Source: SpSt-1165 sp964391725 (lineage in GTDB: Bacteria > Chloroflexota > Anaerolineae > Anaerolineales > Anaerolineaceae). From it: a DNA stretch of 64,000 nt. The position numbers and the translations under genes were made by a program. The number at the start of each line of letters is the position of its first letter. Position 1 is the first letter of the stretch. A model generated the notes under the pieces. That model saw only the letters and a list, made by a program, of their open reading frames with translations, ran no database searches and was not told the origin of the DNA. Positions 8,901 through 16,724 of this stretch are shown here, in pieces. The stretch is taken from NCBI GenBank assembly GCA_964391725.1, contig CAYMNB010000007.1, positions 18,944-82,943 of the forward strand, in the 5' to 3' direction.

Positions 8901-9716
8901 AGTTCCATGGAATCACAATCAAAAAATACAGTAGAACACGCAAACGAACAGGCTGCCTCGGCGGTTAGTGCCGTCCCGCAGGCACCAGAAGGTATCTATG
9001 CAGGCGTCAATGGATATGGAATCAGCCTGCACGAAAAATTCCTCGATACCGCGCAAGAATTCAACCGCGCGCTGGGTGCCATGAGCCAGGTCGAACAGGC
9101 ATTGCTGCAGGCAGGGATGCTCAATGGCAATCACCAGCATCTTGAACTTGTGCTGCAGCGAATGGGACGTCTGCTGGATCATCAAGAAGCGCTGCTGGCC
9201 ATGCATGCCAGTCTGGTGCAGGGGCAATCGTATACCCCCGGCAATGCTGTTGTCACCCCGCCTCGTTCTGCTTTTCTCAAGCAGTTTACCGCGGTGACTG
9301 CCACCCAGCCCGCACAAGCAGCACCGGTCGCGCAGCCAGTGGAGATGCCTGCACAACCTGCTGCTCACCAGGAAATTCCTGTGGTGGTGCCATCCGAACC
9401 CGCACCTTCACCAATCAATCAATCTGAGAGCACAGTCTTGGCGGAAGAAATGGATATCCCGGCCCTGTTGCTGCAGGTGGTAGCCGACAAAACCGGCTAT
9501 CCCACCGATACCCTGTCCATGGAGATGGATATGGAAGCAGACCTGGGGATCGACTCGATCAAACGGGTGGAAATTCTTGGCGCCATGCAAGAGCTCATGC
9601 CGGGCATGGAGGAAGGTGCCATTGACCTGGAAGCCCTGGCTGACTTGCACACACTCCAGCAAGTAACTGATTTCCTGGCTTCACTGGCTGGAGCACTCAC
9701 CACAAAAAAAGCCTGA
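5973..9716 (+). CDS. pfaA: PfaA-like polyketide/secondary-lipid synthase: KS-AT-ACP
   Basis: 1247 residues in the zero frame. The ketosynthase (about 16-470) has Cys220 in DAACASS, His355 in EAHGTGT and His395 in SQVGHTK. The acyltransferase (about 585-900) has FPGQGSQY and Ser692 in GGHSFGE. An Ala/Pro-rich linker is followed by one acyl carrier domain with Ser1195 in GIDSIKRVEI, the form typical of PUFA-synthase ACPs; known PfaA proteins usually have several ACPs in tandem. The start has a GGAGGT site 6 bases upstream. PfaA normally continues into a ketoreductase. Here the stop at 9714-9716 follows an A7 run, and the continuation lies in the -1 frame (see 9704-9748). Confidence 0.9.
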   Translation: MTSRSMKNSSTFPSLKDHPVAVIGLGALFPEAPHLAAYWQNIVEELDCIKDVPPSRWSIDDFYDPDPTAPDKSYSKRGAFVPEVAFNPMEFGLPPNILEVTDVTQLLSLVVAKQALQDARCLDSPETVLQRTGVILGMVGIGSKLAVTLSARLQVPVWQRALENIGLDDESIRQAIDKMKAAYTDWNENAFPGALGNVVAGRITNRFNLGAANFTTDAACASSLAAVGAAINELTLGHADVMLTGGVDLDNSILTYLCFSKTPALTPRETVRTFDESTDGMLPGEGIGMLVLKRLADAERDGDRIYAVIRGVGSSSDGRYKSIYAPRPEGQALALRRAYEEAGIAPQSVGLIEAHGTGTAAGDPAELQGLQQVFTPLADERQRIALGSVKSQVGHTKAAAGAAGLIKTVLALHHKLLPATLNVKKPNPRFGLEDSLFYINSETRPWLPDSGDHPRRAGVSAFGFGGTNYHLVLEEYQPEQTTPYRMIPGTSMLILHAETPKALQQRCEEVLISLQGSQAESIYGEICRQSQSKPIPESHARLGFTADNVQEACEWLAIAVDTLSNQGEQTRWEHPRGMYYRLNAMDISGKVAVLFPGQGSQYVNMGRELALLYPTMRERMMHTNRLRTGKGLPSVSSVVYPIPVFSVEDREAQSQVLTRTENAQPAIGSISVGMYQLLADAGLTADFYGGHSFGELTALWAAGVFDLDTFLRLTIARGEAMAAAAEGGTDSGSMLAVKGPADAVMTAAQDLSDVWIANINSHQQVVLAGTTSGITHAQAVLNDAGFATIPLSVSAAFHTPLVAQAQVPFAAALEEVTFNTPDRVVFNNNSAQPYPSDPDEIRRVLAVHMLGSVNFREQIHQMYQMGARIFVEVGPRSTLHNLVSNILAGQEHISLSVNPNHRGDSDRQLKQAYVQLKVLGLPLGILDRWYNWQEAPPASAGSALCVQLSGAEYHSDQFRAKYEAVMNNGYRIHQEKSSMESQSKNTVEHANEQAASAVSAVPQAPEGIYAGVNGYGISLHEKFLDTAQEFNRALGAMSQVEQALLQAGMLNGNHQHLELVLQRMGRLLDHQEALLAMHASLVQGQSYTPGNAVVTPPRSAFLKQFTAVTATQPAQAAPVAQPVEMPAQPAAHQEIPVVVPSEPAPSPINQSESTVLAEEMDIPALLLQVVADKTGYPTDTLSMEMDMEADLGIDSIKRVEILGAMQELMPGMEEGAIDLEALADLHTLQQVTDFLASLAGALTTKKA

Positions 9717-9748
9717 CGCCTGAGCCAGCCCGGACCAGGCACTCAGGC
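9704..9748 (+). promoter_or_regulatory. Candidate programmed -1 ribosomal frameshift site in pfaA
   Basis: In the zero frame the codons read ACA AAA AAA GCC TGA, so bases 9704-9710 form a canonical slippery heptamer, A AAA AAA. After a 7-base spacer (9711-9717) comes a perfect 7-bp stem, GCCTGAG (9718-9724) with CTCAGGC (9742-9748), around a 17-base loop. A GGAG lies about 10 bases upstream of the heptamer, where dnaX-type sites have a stimulatory Shine-Dalgarno element. A -1 slip reads AGC CTG ACG CCT and stays open to 10408. Known from dnaX and transposase genes: this combination drives -1 frameshifting. That it does so here is inference; an indel in the A run would look the same. Confidence 0.55.
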
Positions 9749-10408
9749 ATTAAACGTTATTATCCGGTCCTGCAATGGCTGCCTGCCCCCGATCAATTGG
9801 GGGAGTGTTTCAACGCGCTTACACACCTGGTCGCTGTTGGTCGTGATACCGCCTTACTGGCAGTGCTGCAACAACACCTGAGCGCAATGGGTATCCAACT
9901 GACCCAGATATCAACAGAAGGGAAGTACCTGTTGCCAACTTCACCAGATGATGAGTATATCAAGAACCTGCTGAAAGAGATCGCTGAGGTTGACGGGCCG
10001 GTAGATGGATTTATTTGCCTTGCCTGTGATGATGAACCTGAACGAGATGCGCGGGCAGAATCAATTTTATTCTTATTTGCAAAGCATATGCAGCGTGTAA
10101 TACGGCCCTCGCAGCATGGCGGTAGGCAATGCTTTATTGCCTGCACATCGCTGGACGGGAATTTGGGCGTTGGGGGAGAAGTGAAGCTCCACGCGCGCAA
10201 TGGTTCGGTGTTTGGCTTGCTGAAAAGTCTGCAGCAGGAATGGCCGCAGGTTTTCTGCCGTGCGATCGACTTCGCTCCTGCACTTTCAACAGAACAACGC
10301 ATCATATCCCTGTTGGCGGAACTGCAAGACCCGCAAAAAGGGCTGGTAGAGGTGGGCATTGACCAGGCAGGACGCTGGACCATTCAGTGGCAGGAGGAAA
10401 TGACTTGA
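9710..10408 (+). CDS. Pseudo-KR (structural ketoreductase subdomain), continuation of pfaA in the -1 frame
   Basis: The frame opens directly from the slippery site. It begins SLTPEPARTRHSGIKRYYPV, followed by LQWLPAPDQ, the ACP-to-KR junction type of sequence expected in PfaA. It ends with VFGLLKSLQQEWPQVFCRAI and DFAP, the hallmark of the N-terminal structural half of PKS ketoreductases. The only internal start candidate, TTG at 9797, has no ribosome site and would cut off the KRYYPV/LPAPD segment. As a -1 fusion the product would be about 1478 residues (KS-AT-ACP-pseudoKR). The catalytic KR follows in yet another frame, overlapping at TTGA (10405-10408). A separate short protein here is the less likely reading. 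Confidence 0.65.
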   Translation, partial: SLTPEPARTRHSGIKRYYPVLQWLPAPDQLGECFNALTHLVAVGRDTALLAVLQQHLSAMGIQLTQISTEGKYLLPTSPDDEYIKNLLKEIAEVDGPVDGFICLACDDEPERDARAESILFLFAKHMQRVIRPSQHGGRQCFIACTSLDGNLGVGGEVKLHARNGSVFGLLKSLQQEWPQVFCRAIDFAPALSTEQRIISLLAELQDPQKGLVEVGIDQAGRWTIQWQEEMT

Positions 10409-12156
10409 GCGAATCAGGTATCAACAAAGATTCGGTGCTGCTGTTCACCGGCGGCGCTAAAGGCATCACTGCCCGCTGTGCCCTGGCACTTGCTCAGCAA
10501 TTGCCGTGTACGTACCTGCTGATGGGCCGCAGCCAGCTAAAGGATGAGCCTGAGTGGGCAGATGGCATAGACGGAGAAGCGCCATTGAAACAAGCTGCGG
10601 TTGAGATGCTGCGCATAGCCGGCGAACAACCTGCACCGCAGGCAGTTGAACGCTTATACCAACAGGTCATTGGCAGCCGTGAAATCAGACACACCCTATC
10701 CCAACTGCGTTCCTACGGTGCTACCGCTGATTATCTTGTTGCCGATGTAACTGACTGTGAAACAGTGCAGGCCCAAATCCAGGCGGCACAAAGGCAGTAT
10801 GGCCTCATCAGCGGGTTGATTCATGGCGCCGGCCGTTTGGCTGACAAACGCATCGAGCGCAAAACCTTGCAGGATTTCCAGGCCGTTTATGACACCAAGG
10901 TGGCGGGGTTGGAAAATGTAATGAGCAGCCTTGATCCTGCCAATTTGCGCTTGCTGGTCTTGTTTTCCTCGGTGGCTGGGGCTTTTGGCAATCTGGGGCA
11001 GACGGATTACGCCATGGCGAATGAGTCATTGAACAAATTCTCCCATCAATTCCAGCACCAATACCCACACTGCCGGGTGCTCTCGCTCAACTGGGGTCCC
11101 TGGGAGAGCGGCATGGTGAAGGCGGAATTAAAAAAGGCATTCTCCGCCCGCGGCATCGAGTTGATCTCGGAAGAGGAAGGCGCTGCCCTGTTCACCCGGG
11201 AAGTATTGGCGAAAAAAAAACCACCTTCGCCGCAAATCGTCATCGGCAGCGCCATTGACCTCAAACCAGTTCCGATCACCCTGACCCCCGGCGCCAGCTG
11301 GCAGGTCAAGCGTAACCTTGATCCACAACAGAATCCGTTCCTGTTCGATCATCAGATCGGAGAGAATCGTGTACTGCCAGCCACCTGTGGGGCTGCCTGG
11401 ATGGCAGACACCTGTGAGCAGCTATTTCATGGGTACCATTTCTTCGAGATGACCGATTTTCGGGTGTTGAAAGGGGTGGTCTTTGCCGATGACCAGCCTC
11501 AGAAACACGAGGTCAGAGTGCAGGCTATGGAATCAAGGACTGCGGATGGTTTACGCCTGGCAGTAGAGATCTTCAGCAGCGGTGCCCAGAGCTTTCGCCA
11601 TTACAGGGCGCAGGTAGGTTTGTGTCAGCAGATCCCAGAGGTTCCTGAACCAACCGAAAGTTCGCCGTCATTCTCCCCTGAAGACTACCAACGCGCCCAG
11701 CAAGCCTATCAAACCCGGCGTCTCTTCCATGGCCCCGCTTTTCGGGGATTGCAGGCATTGGGGGCGCTGAAAGATGATGGCTTTCAGGCGTTGGTTAACC
11801 TGGCAGGCTTTGAACAGCACAAACAAGGCCAGTTTTTGGTGCGCGCCACCCATCCCTTCCTGAATGATGTGGTACTGCAAAGCATGCTGTTATGGACGTT
11901 GGATATAACAGGGACCGCCTGTCTTCCGGCTGGCATCCAGCGCCTGCGCCAGTACCAGAAACTTCGTTTTGACCAGGATTATTCCATCGACACCCATGTG
12001 CGTGAATATACCAGCAGCAGCATCATTGCTGATGCGTTCGTTTACGATCATCATGGCCGGCTGTGTTTACGCGCTGAGGGGGTTGAGGGCACCCTCAGTA
12101 CGGCCCTGCTGCCCCTGTTCGAAAAATCACACACATCGCTGGATTTAGGTGCATGA
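10405..12156 (+). CDS. Ketoreductase-dehydratase (KR-DH) subunit of the lipid synthase
   Basis: 583 residues from a TTG at 10405 that overlaps the previous stop (TTGA). AGGAGG at 10392-10397 sits 7 bases upstream and decides this start; the GTG at 10387 lies before that site. The KR has the NADPH loop LLFTGGAKGITARCA and the catalytic region FSSVAGAFGNLGQTDYAMAN (Ser, Tyr, Asn). The PKS-type double-hotdog DH follows, with His in DHQIGENRVLPAT and the Asp/Gln pair in HPFLNDVVLQ. It reduces beta-ketoacyl-ACP and dehydrates the product. In typical PfaA proteins the KR is fused to KS-AT-ACP; here it is uncoupled, either by overlap translation or by an indel. A 64-base gap precedes the next gene. 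Confidence 0.85.
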   Translation: MSESGINKDSVLLFTGGAKGITARCALALAQQLPCTYLLMGRSQLKDEPEWADGIDGEAPLKQAAVEMLRIAGEQPAPQAVERLYQQVIGSREIRHTLSQLRSYGATADYLVADVTDCETVQAQIQAAQRQYGLISGLIHGAGRLADKRIERKTLQDFQAVYDTKVAGLENVMSSLDPANLRLLVLFSSVAGAFGNLGQTDYAMANESLNKFSHQFQHQYPHCRVLSLNWGPWESGMVKAELKKAFSARGIELISEEEGAALFTREVLAKKKPPSPQIVIGSAIDLKPVPITLTPGASWQVKRNLDPQQNPFLFDHQIGENRVLPATCGAAWMADTCEQLFHGYHFFEMTDFRVLKGVVFADDQPQKHEVRVQAMESRTADGLRLAVEIFSSGAQSFRHYRAQVGLCQQIPEVPEPTESSPSFSPEDYQRAQQAYQTRRLFHGPAFRGLQALGALKDDGFQALVNLAGFEQHKQGQFLVRATHPFLNDVVLQSMLLWTLDITGTACLPAGIQRLRQYQKLRFDQDYSIDTHVREYTSSSIIADAFVYDHHGRLCLRAEGVEGTLSTALLPLFEKSHTSLDLGA

Positions 12157-12220
12157 AACCGTACCATTGTAAAAGGGCTATCCTCAATAATACTTGTTGT
12201 TCTGTTGAAGGTGCCAAACC

Positions 12221-14425
12221 ATGACCGTATGGATGCAATTGAAGGCAGTTCACTATAGTCTGGGTGGGGTTAACAGTGATACCGTTTTTGAGGAACACCT
12301 GTTTCGTGGCACTGACCTGGCAGCACTCTGCAAACATACAGCAGGCGTTGATAACCGCTGGAAAACCTATGATCTTGCCAACACGGCATGGTTGTCAGAT
12401 GAGGCATTTTTCCACCTGTCATACGCGGGATTGCAGCAGGCAAAGGTCAATGTGGTGGCAGCTGGCCCGTCCTGGTTGTGGCGTGCGCTCCAACAGGCTG
12501 AACGAACCGTCCTCAAAGAAGGATTCGAGCAATGCTTGATTGCTGCAGCGCAAGAAAGCAACTGGCTGTTGTTCCTGGTCAGCCCTCAGGCCGCGGGTAA
12601 TGGCGGCTCCATTATGATTCAGGCAGCTCCGTTAAAAATGACTGCCTGGCAGCGGCGTGAAATCTATCAGCAAAGCGGGCGTATTGAATTTTTCAGTGAC
12701 TCCTCCCAGGACGATGATGTTGAAAGATCAATTGGTTCGGTGACGTCAGATAGCAATCCCTTCGCGCATGCCTGCCCGTTCTCTGAAATGGTTCAGGCAT
12801 TTCGCTCGATCTTCGGTCTGAAACGCCGCATGCACTATGCCTATGGGCAGGCAGAGGAAGCAAACGCGGATACACCGCGACACAGATCAGCTATGCCATG
12901 GTTTACCGACAAAAATCAGCCATTTCGTCAGGCAGTATTAGCCTCGCCATTCGCTGCTGGTGAACCGCTGGTCATCCTGCGCGAATCCAAACTTGCCGTG
13001 ACACCAATACTGCATCAATGTGAAGGCGATAACTCACTGTGGGTGATCACTGGCAATATGCCGGAATCTTTGTTGGCGGCTTTGCAGGCAGCACAATATA
13101 ATTCTCCGTCGTCAATGCCGGTATCAGCTGTGCCTCCGGCGACATACCGGGTGTGTCTTATGGCTGCCAATCCCGCGACTTTTGAGCAGGAAAAAGATAA
13201 GGCATGTCAGGGCGTCAGTTCGGCGGTGGAGAACGGTAAGGAATGGCAATCATTGAACGGCAGCTATTTCACCCCGAACCCCCTGGGAGCAGATGCGCCC
13301 ATTGCCCTGGTGTATCCGGGGGCCTTCAACTCGTATCCAGGGATGGGCGGTGACCTGTTGCGCCATTTCCCCTTCTTGCATACCTGGTTGGAAGAGCACA
13401 ACGAAGATGCCGCAGATACCTACCAGGCTGATCTGATCTTTCCCCCTTCTGAAACAAACCCAGAACAAGCCCAACAAGCCTTGCTGGACCGACCTTTGAG
13501 CATGTTGTTTTCAGGGACAGCCGTGGCGGGGTTATACACCCATTTGCTATCCTGGGGATTTGGCCTGCAGGCGCAGGCAGCCCTGGGTTACAGCATGGGT
13601 GAGACCAGCATGTTCTTTGCCAGCGGTTTCTGGCAGCACAGCACGGTGATGAAAAATGAGATCAGCCAACTGCCCCTGTATCATGACCGCCTGGCAGGCA
13701 GGCTGGAAGCTGTGCGCACTTCTTGGCAGCGGGTAGGATATTCTGCAGCAGACGATGGCACCCCAATCTGGGATAACTACCTTTTGATGACCACCCCGGA
13801 AAAAGCCCTGGAAGCCGTAGCAACAGAACCATTGGTGTACCTGACGCATATCAATACCCCACGCCAGGTTATCATCGGTGGTGAACCATCCGCCTGCAAG
13901 CGTGTCGTGGCAATCCTGCGCTGTATGAGTCTGCCGATGCCCTATCACTATCCCATGCACTGCCAGGCAATTAGTTCGGAATATGAATCTTTGCGCGACC
14001 TACACCTGCAACCGCTGCCCATGCACAATACGATGCGTTATTACAGCGTTTTTGAACAGGCTCCCTTCATCCTGGAGAGTACCCAGATCGCTGAAGCCAT
14101 CGCAGGCGGATTGATCAACCGGGTCGATTTCCCCGGGTTGATCGAACGGGTTTATGCCGATGGGGTACGCATCTTCATTGAAGTTGGGGCACGCCAAAAT
14201 AGCAGCAAATGGATCGATAATATCCTCAAAGGACGCGAGTGTTGCGTCCTGGCGGTGAACCAGGAACAAGTACCGGATCACATCACCTTACTGCGGGCAC
14301 TGGCACGATTAATCAGCCATGGCGTCACCTTGGATCTACGCCTGTTGAACAATCATTTGCACCTTGTTGCCACAGAGAACTACCCGGACAAAGCGGTTGA
14401 AGCGAGAAAGGAAACTGTGCAATGA
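12221..14425 (+). CDS. pfaB: PfaB-like acyltransferase with degenerate ketosynthase-like N-terminus
   Basis: 734 residues. The C-terminal two thirds is an acyltransferase: ALVYPGAFNSYPGMG near residue 363, Ser458 in the nucleophile elbow GYSMGETSMFF (the GYSxGE form is typical of PfaB), and MPYHYPMHC with the catalytic His region. The first 340 residues look like an eroded thiolase fold with no Cys active-site motif, as in PfaB. In PUFA synthases PfaB influences chain selection. It overlaps pfaD by ATGA at 14422-14425, so the two are translationally coupled. Confidence 0.8.
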   Translation: MTVWMQLKAVHYSLGGVNSDTVFEEHLFRGTDLAALCKHTAGVDNRWKTYDLANTAWLSDEAFFHLSYAGLQQAKVNVVAAGPSWLWRALQQAERTVLKEGFEQCLIAAAQESNWLLFLVSPQAAGNGGSIMIQAAPLKMTAWQRREIYQQSGRIEFFSDSSQDDDVERSIGSVTSDSNPFAHACPFSEMVQAFRSIFGLKRRMHYAYGQAEEANADTPRHRSAMPWFTDKNQPFRQAVLASPFAAGEPLVILRESKLAVTPILHQCEGDNSLWVITGNMPESLLAALQAAQYNSPSSMPVSAVPPATYRVCLMAANPATFEQEKDKACQGVSSAVENGKEWQSLNGSYFTPNPLGADAPIALVYPGAFNSYPGMGGDLLRHFPFLHTWLEEHNEDAADTYQADLIFPPSETNPEQAQQALLDRPLSMLFSGTAVAGLYTHLLSWGFGLQAQAALGYSMGETSMFFASGFWQHSTVMKNEISQLPLYHDRLAGRLEAVRTSWQRVGYSAADDGTPIWDNYLLMTTPEKALEAVATEPLVYLTHINTPRQVIIGGEPSACKRVVAILRCMSLPMPYHYPMHCQAISSEYESLRDLHLQPLPMHNTMRYYSVFEQAPFILESTQIAEAIAGGLINRVDFPGLIERVYADGVRIFIEVGARQNSSKWIDNILKGRECCVLAVNQEQVPDHITLLRALARLISHGVTLDLRLLNNHLHLVATENYPDKAVEARKETVQ

Positions 14426-16041
14426 CAATATTGGAAAATATGACAGAAACCAGCAAACGGAATATATTACCGCTGTGCTGGCAGGGAAGATACAGCAGCT
14501 TACAGCCTGTCACCGCATTGCCGCAGCTTTTACGCCAGATTGGACAACCAATCCTGGCGGTTCAAGCCAGCAGCGGCAGAATTGGCTTCACGACTGACCT
14601 GTCATTCCTGGCCGCGGGTGGTGAAAACGATGCCAATGTGCTGGCATTGCTGCCTCCTACCGCTATCGAGGTTTTTGGTGATCCCACTTTTCTGCAGGAT
14701 TATGGCTTACGCGCCGCTTACTATGCCGGCGCCATGGCAAACGGCATCGCCTCTGCCGAGATGGTCATTGCGCTTGGAAAAGCTGGTTTGATGGGTTCTT
14801 TTGGAGCGGGTGGGTTGAGCCCGGCACGTATCGAATCCGCGATCCAGCAAGTGCAGGCAGCCCTGCCGCAGGGACCGTATGCCTTTAACTTGCTTCATAA
14901 TCCCTATGAACCTTCTATCGAACGCGCGACGGTCGAACTGTATCTGCGTTACGAGATCCCAGTAGTTGAAGCGGCGGCTTATATCCAGCCCTCCGATAGC
15001 CTCGTTCGTTACCGCGCAGCTGGATTGAGCCGTGGATTGAATGGCGAGGTCATTATCGGCAACCGCGTGATCGCCAAGGTATCACGCCGTGAAGTTGCCC
15101 ACAAATTCATCAGCCCGGCCCCCGAAAAGGCCCTCGGTCGCCTGTTGGCAGAAGGCTTGATCAGCCCGGAGCAAGCAGAACTGGCAGCTCTGGTACCGCT
15201 GGCAGATGATCTGAGCGTGGAAGCCGATTCAGGCGGCCACACTGACAACCGGCCTTTGGTCTGCCTGCTGCCCAGCATGATCGCCCTGCGCAATGAGCTT
15301 CAGGCCCAGTATCAATATCAGCAGCCGGTGCGGGTCGGCATTGGCGGTGGTATCAGCACCCCCGAATCTGTGCTGGCGGCTTTCCAAATGGGTGCAGCCT
15401 ATGTGTTCACCGGCTCTATCAACCATGCCAGTGTAGAAGCTGCCACATCTGCCTTTACCAAGCAGCAACTGGCTCTGGCTGCCTTGACCGATGTGACCAT
15501 GGCGCCCTCTGCTGACATGTTTGAAATGGGCGTAAATGTGCAGGTGTTGAAGCGCGGCACCATGTATGCCATGCGGGCACGCAAGTTGTATGAACTCTAC
15601 ACCCGATATAACAGCATCGATGAACTGCCCAGTAAAGAGCGTGAATCACTGGAGAGACATATCTTCAAGCGTAGCCTGGATGATGTCTGGGCGGAGACCC
15701 AGACCTTTTTCCAGCAGCGTGATCCTACCCAGATTGAGAAAGCCATGCAGGATAGCCATAAGCAGATGGCATTGGTATTCCGCTGGTATTTGGGGTTGGC
15801 TTCGCGCTGGTCGTGCAGTGGTGAACCCGGACGTGAAAGTGATTATCAGGTGTGGTGCGGACCGGCGATGGGCTCCTTTAATGACTGGGTGCGCGGCAGT
15901 GAGTTGGAACCATTGGAAAATCGCGGGGTGGTGCGCATGGCTGATGCGCTGCTGCAGGGTTGTGCCTACCGTTACCGGCTGCAGAACCTGCGGGCGCAGG
16001 GGATTGTGCTGGACAGTGAATTTGATGTCTACCGCCCCTGA
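14422..16041 (+). CDS. pfaD: PfaD-family trans-acting enoyl reductase (FMN-dependent)
   Basis: 539 residues with the TIM-barrel of PfaD/nitronate-monooxygenase-like flavoproteins. Motifs include MGSFGAGGLSPARIESAI near residue 130, the flavin-proximal EADSGGHTDNRP near 272, and the phosphate-binding VGIGGGISTPESVLAAF with AAYVFTGSINHA. The C-terminal helical part (WCGPAMGSFNDWVRGSELE) is specific to PfaD. It reduces enoyl-ACP in trans in PUFA and related synthases. With KS, AT, KR and DH present, this gives a complete reductive elongation cycle. The start overlaps pfaB; the end overlaps the PPTase by 17 bases. Confidence 0.9.
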   Translation: MTILENMTETSKRNILPLCWQGRYSSLQPVTALPQLLRQIGQPILAVQASSGRIGFTTDLSFLAAGGENDANVLALLPPTAIEVFGDPTFLQDYGLRAAYYAGAMANGIASAEMVIALGKAGLMGSFGAGGLSPARIESAIQQVQAALPQGPYAFNLLHNPYEPSIERATVELYLRYEIPVVEAAAYIQPSDSLVRYRAAGLSRGLNGEVIIGNRVIAKVSRREVAHKFISPAPEKALGRLLAEGLISPEQAELAALVPLADDLSVEADSGGHTDNRPLVCLLPSMIALRNELQAQYQYQQPVRVGIGGGISTPESVLAAFQMGAAYVFTGSINHASVEAATSAFTKQQLALAALTDVTMAPSADMFEMGVNVQVLKRGTMYAMRARKLYELYTRYNSIDELPSKERESLERHIFKRSLDDVWAETQTFFQQRDPTQIEKAMQDSHKQMALVFRWYLGLASRWSCSGEPGRESDYQVWCGPAMGSFNDWVRGSELEPLENRGVVRMADALLQGCAYRYRLQNLRAQGIVLDSEFDVYRP

Positions 16042-16714
16042 TCGTTTGCAAGACTGGAACGTCTGCTGGTTGGGAGAACTGGCACCGGATGAAGTCCATC
16101 TTTATTTATGCAGCCTTGATTGGGAGCAAGCCTCCCTTGACTGGGCTGAAGGTGTATTGTCAGCCGCAGAAAAGGCAAGGGCAGTGCGGCTGGTAGACCC
16201 TGTCAGACGCAGCCGTTTCACCGCAGCACGCGCCAGCTTGCGATGGCTGCTGGCAAAGCACCTGCATCAACTCCCTCATGATGTTATGATCCAATATGCA
16301 CCAGGAGGTAAACCCTATGTGCCGGGTGTGCATTTCAATGTTTCTCATTCACACGATCGGGCTTTGATTGCCATAACCAAAGCCTGCTCATTGGGTGTAG
16401 ATATGGAGTTCATAGATCCGTATGTATCTTACTGGCAGGTGGCAGAAGTGGGCTTCACCTCACAGGAACGAGAGGCCTTGTCTGCCATCTCTGTGGAGCA
16501 ACAGCGCCAGGTGTTTTATCAGATGTGGACCAGCAAAGAGTCACTCATGAAAGCCCATGGCTGCGAATTTGACATTCACAGCCTCGCTAAAGAAGCACCG
16601 GATTTCAGGGCTACCCGTGTCTTTCCGCTCAGTCTGGAAGAAGACTGGGCCGGCGCTTTGGCATTGACCAAACCTTCTCCCGATACCAAACTACTCTATC
16701 GGTTTCTGGTTTGA
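16025..16714 (+). CDS. 4'-phosphopantetheinyl transferase (Sfp type)
   Basis: 229 residues from the ATG at 16025, overlapping pfaD by 17 bases. Sfp-type motifs are present in order: RFTAARASLRWLLA, FNVSHSHDRALIAI, LGVDMEFID (Mg-binding Asp and Glu) and FYQMWTSKESLMKAHG (the WxxKE..xKA motif). It transfers phosphopantetheine from CoA to the ACP serine, here most likely Ser1195 of the upstream synthase, the role PfaE has in PUFA clusters. It is the last gene of the cluster and converges with the biotin carrier gene, leaving 10 bases between the stops. Confidence 0.88.
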   Translation: MSTAPDRLQDWNVCWLGELAPDEVHLYLCSLDWEQASLDWAEGVLSAAEKARAVRLVDPVRRSRFTAARASLRWLLAKHLHQLPHDVMIQYAPGGKPYVPGVHFNVSHSHDRALIAITKACSLGVDMEFIDPYVSYWQVAEVGFTSQEREALSAISVEQQRQVFYQMWTSKESLMKAHGCEFDIHSLAKEAPDFRATRVFPLSLEEDWAGALALTKPSPDTKLLYRFLV

Positions 16715-16724
16715 TCTGCGCCGT

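Noticed and set aside
9704..9748. The same hairpin and A7 run as a minus-strand terminator
   Set aside because: On the minus strand the stem is followed by T7, but only after a 7-base spacer, and no minus-strand gene reads into it. The coding continuity in the -1 plus-strand frame explains the site better.
9797..10408. A separate 203-residue protein starting at TTG 9797
   Set aside because: There is no ribosome site, and conserved sequence (KRYYPV, LPAPD) continues upstream of the TTG back to the slippery site.
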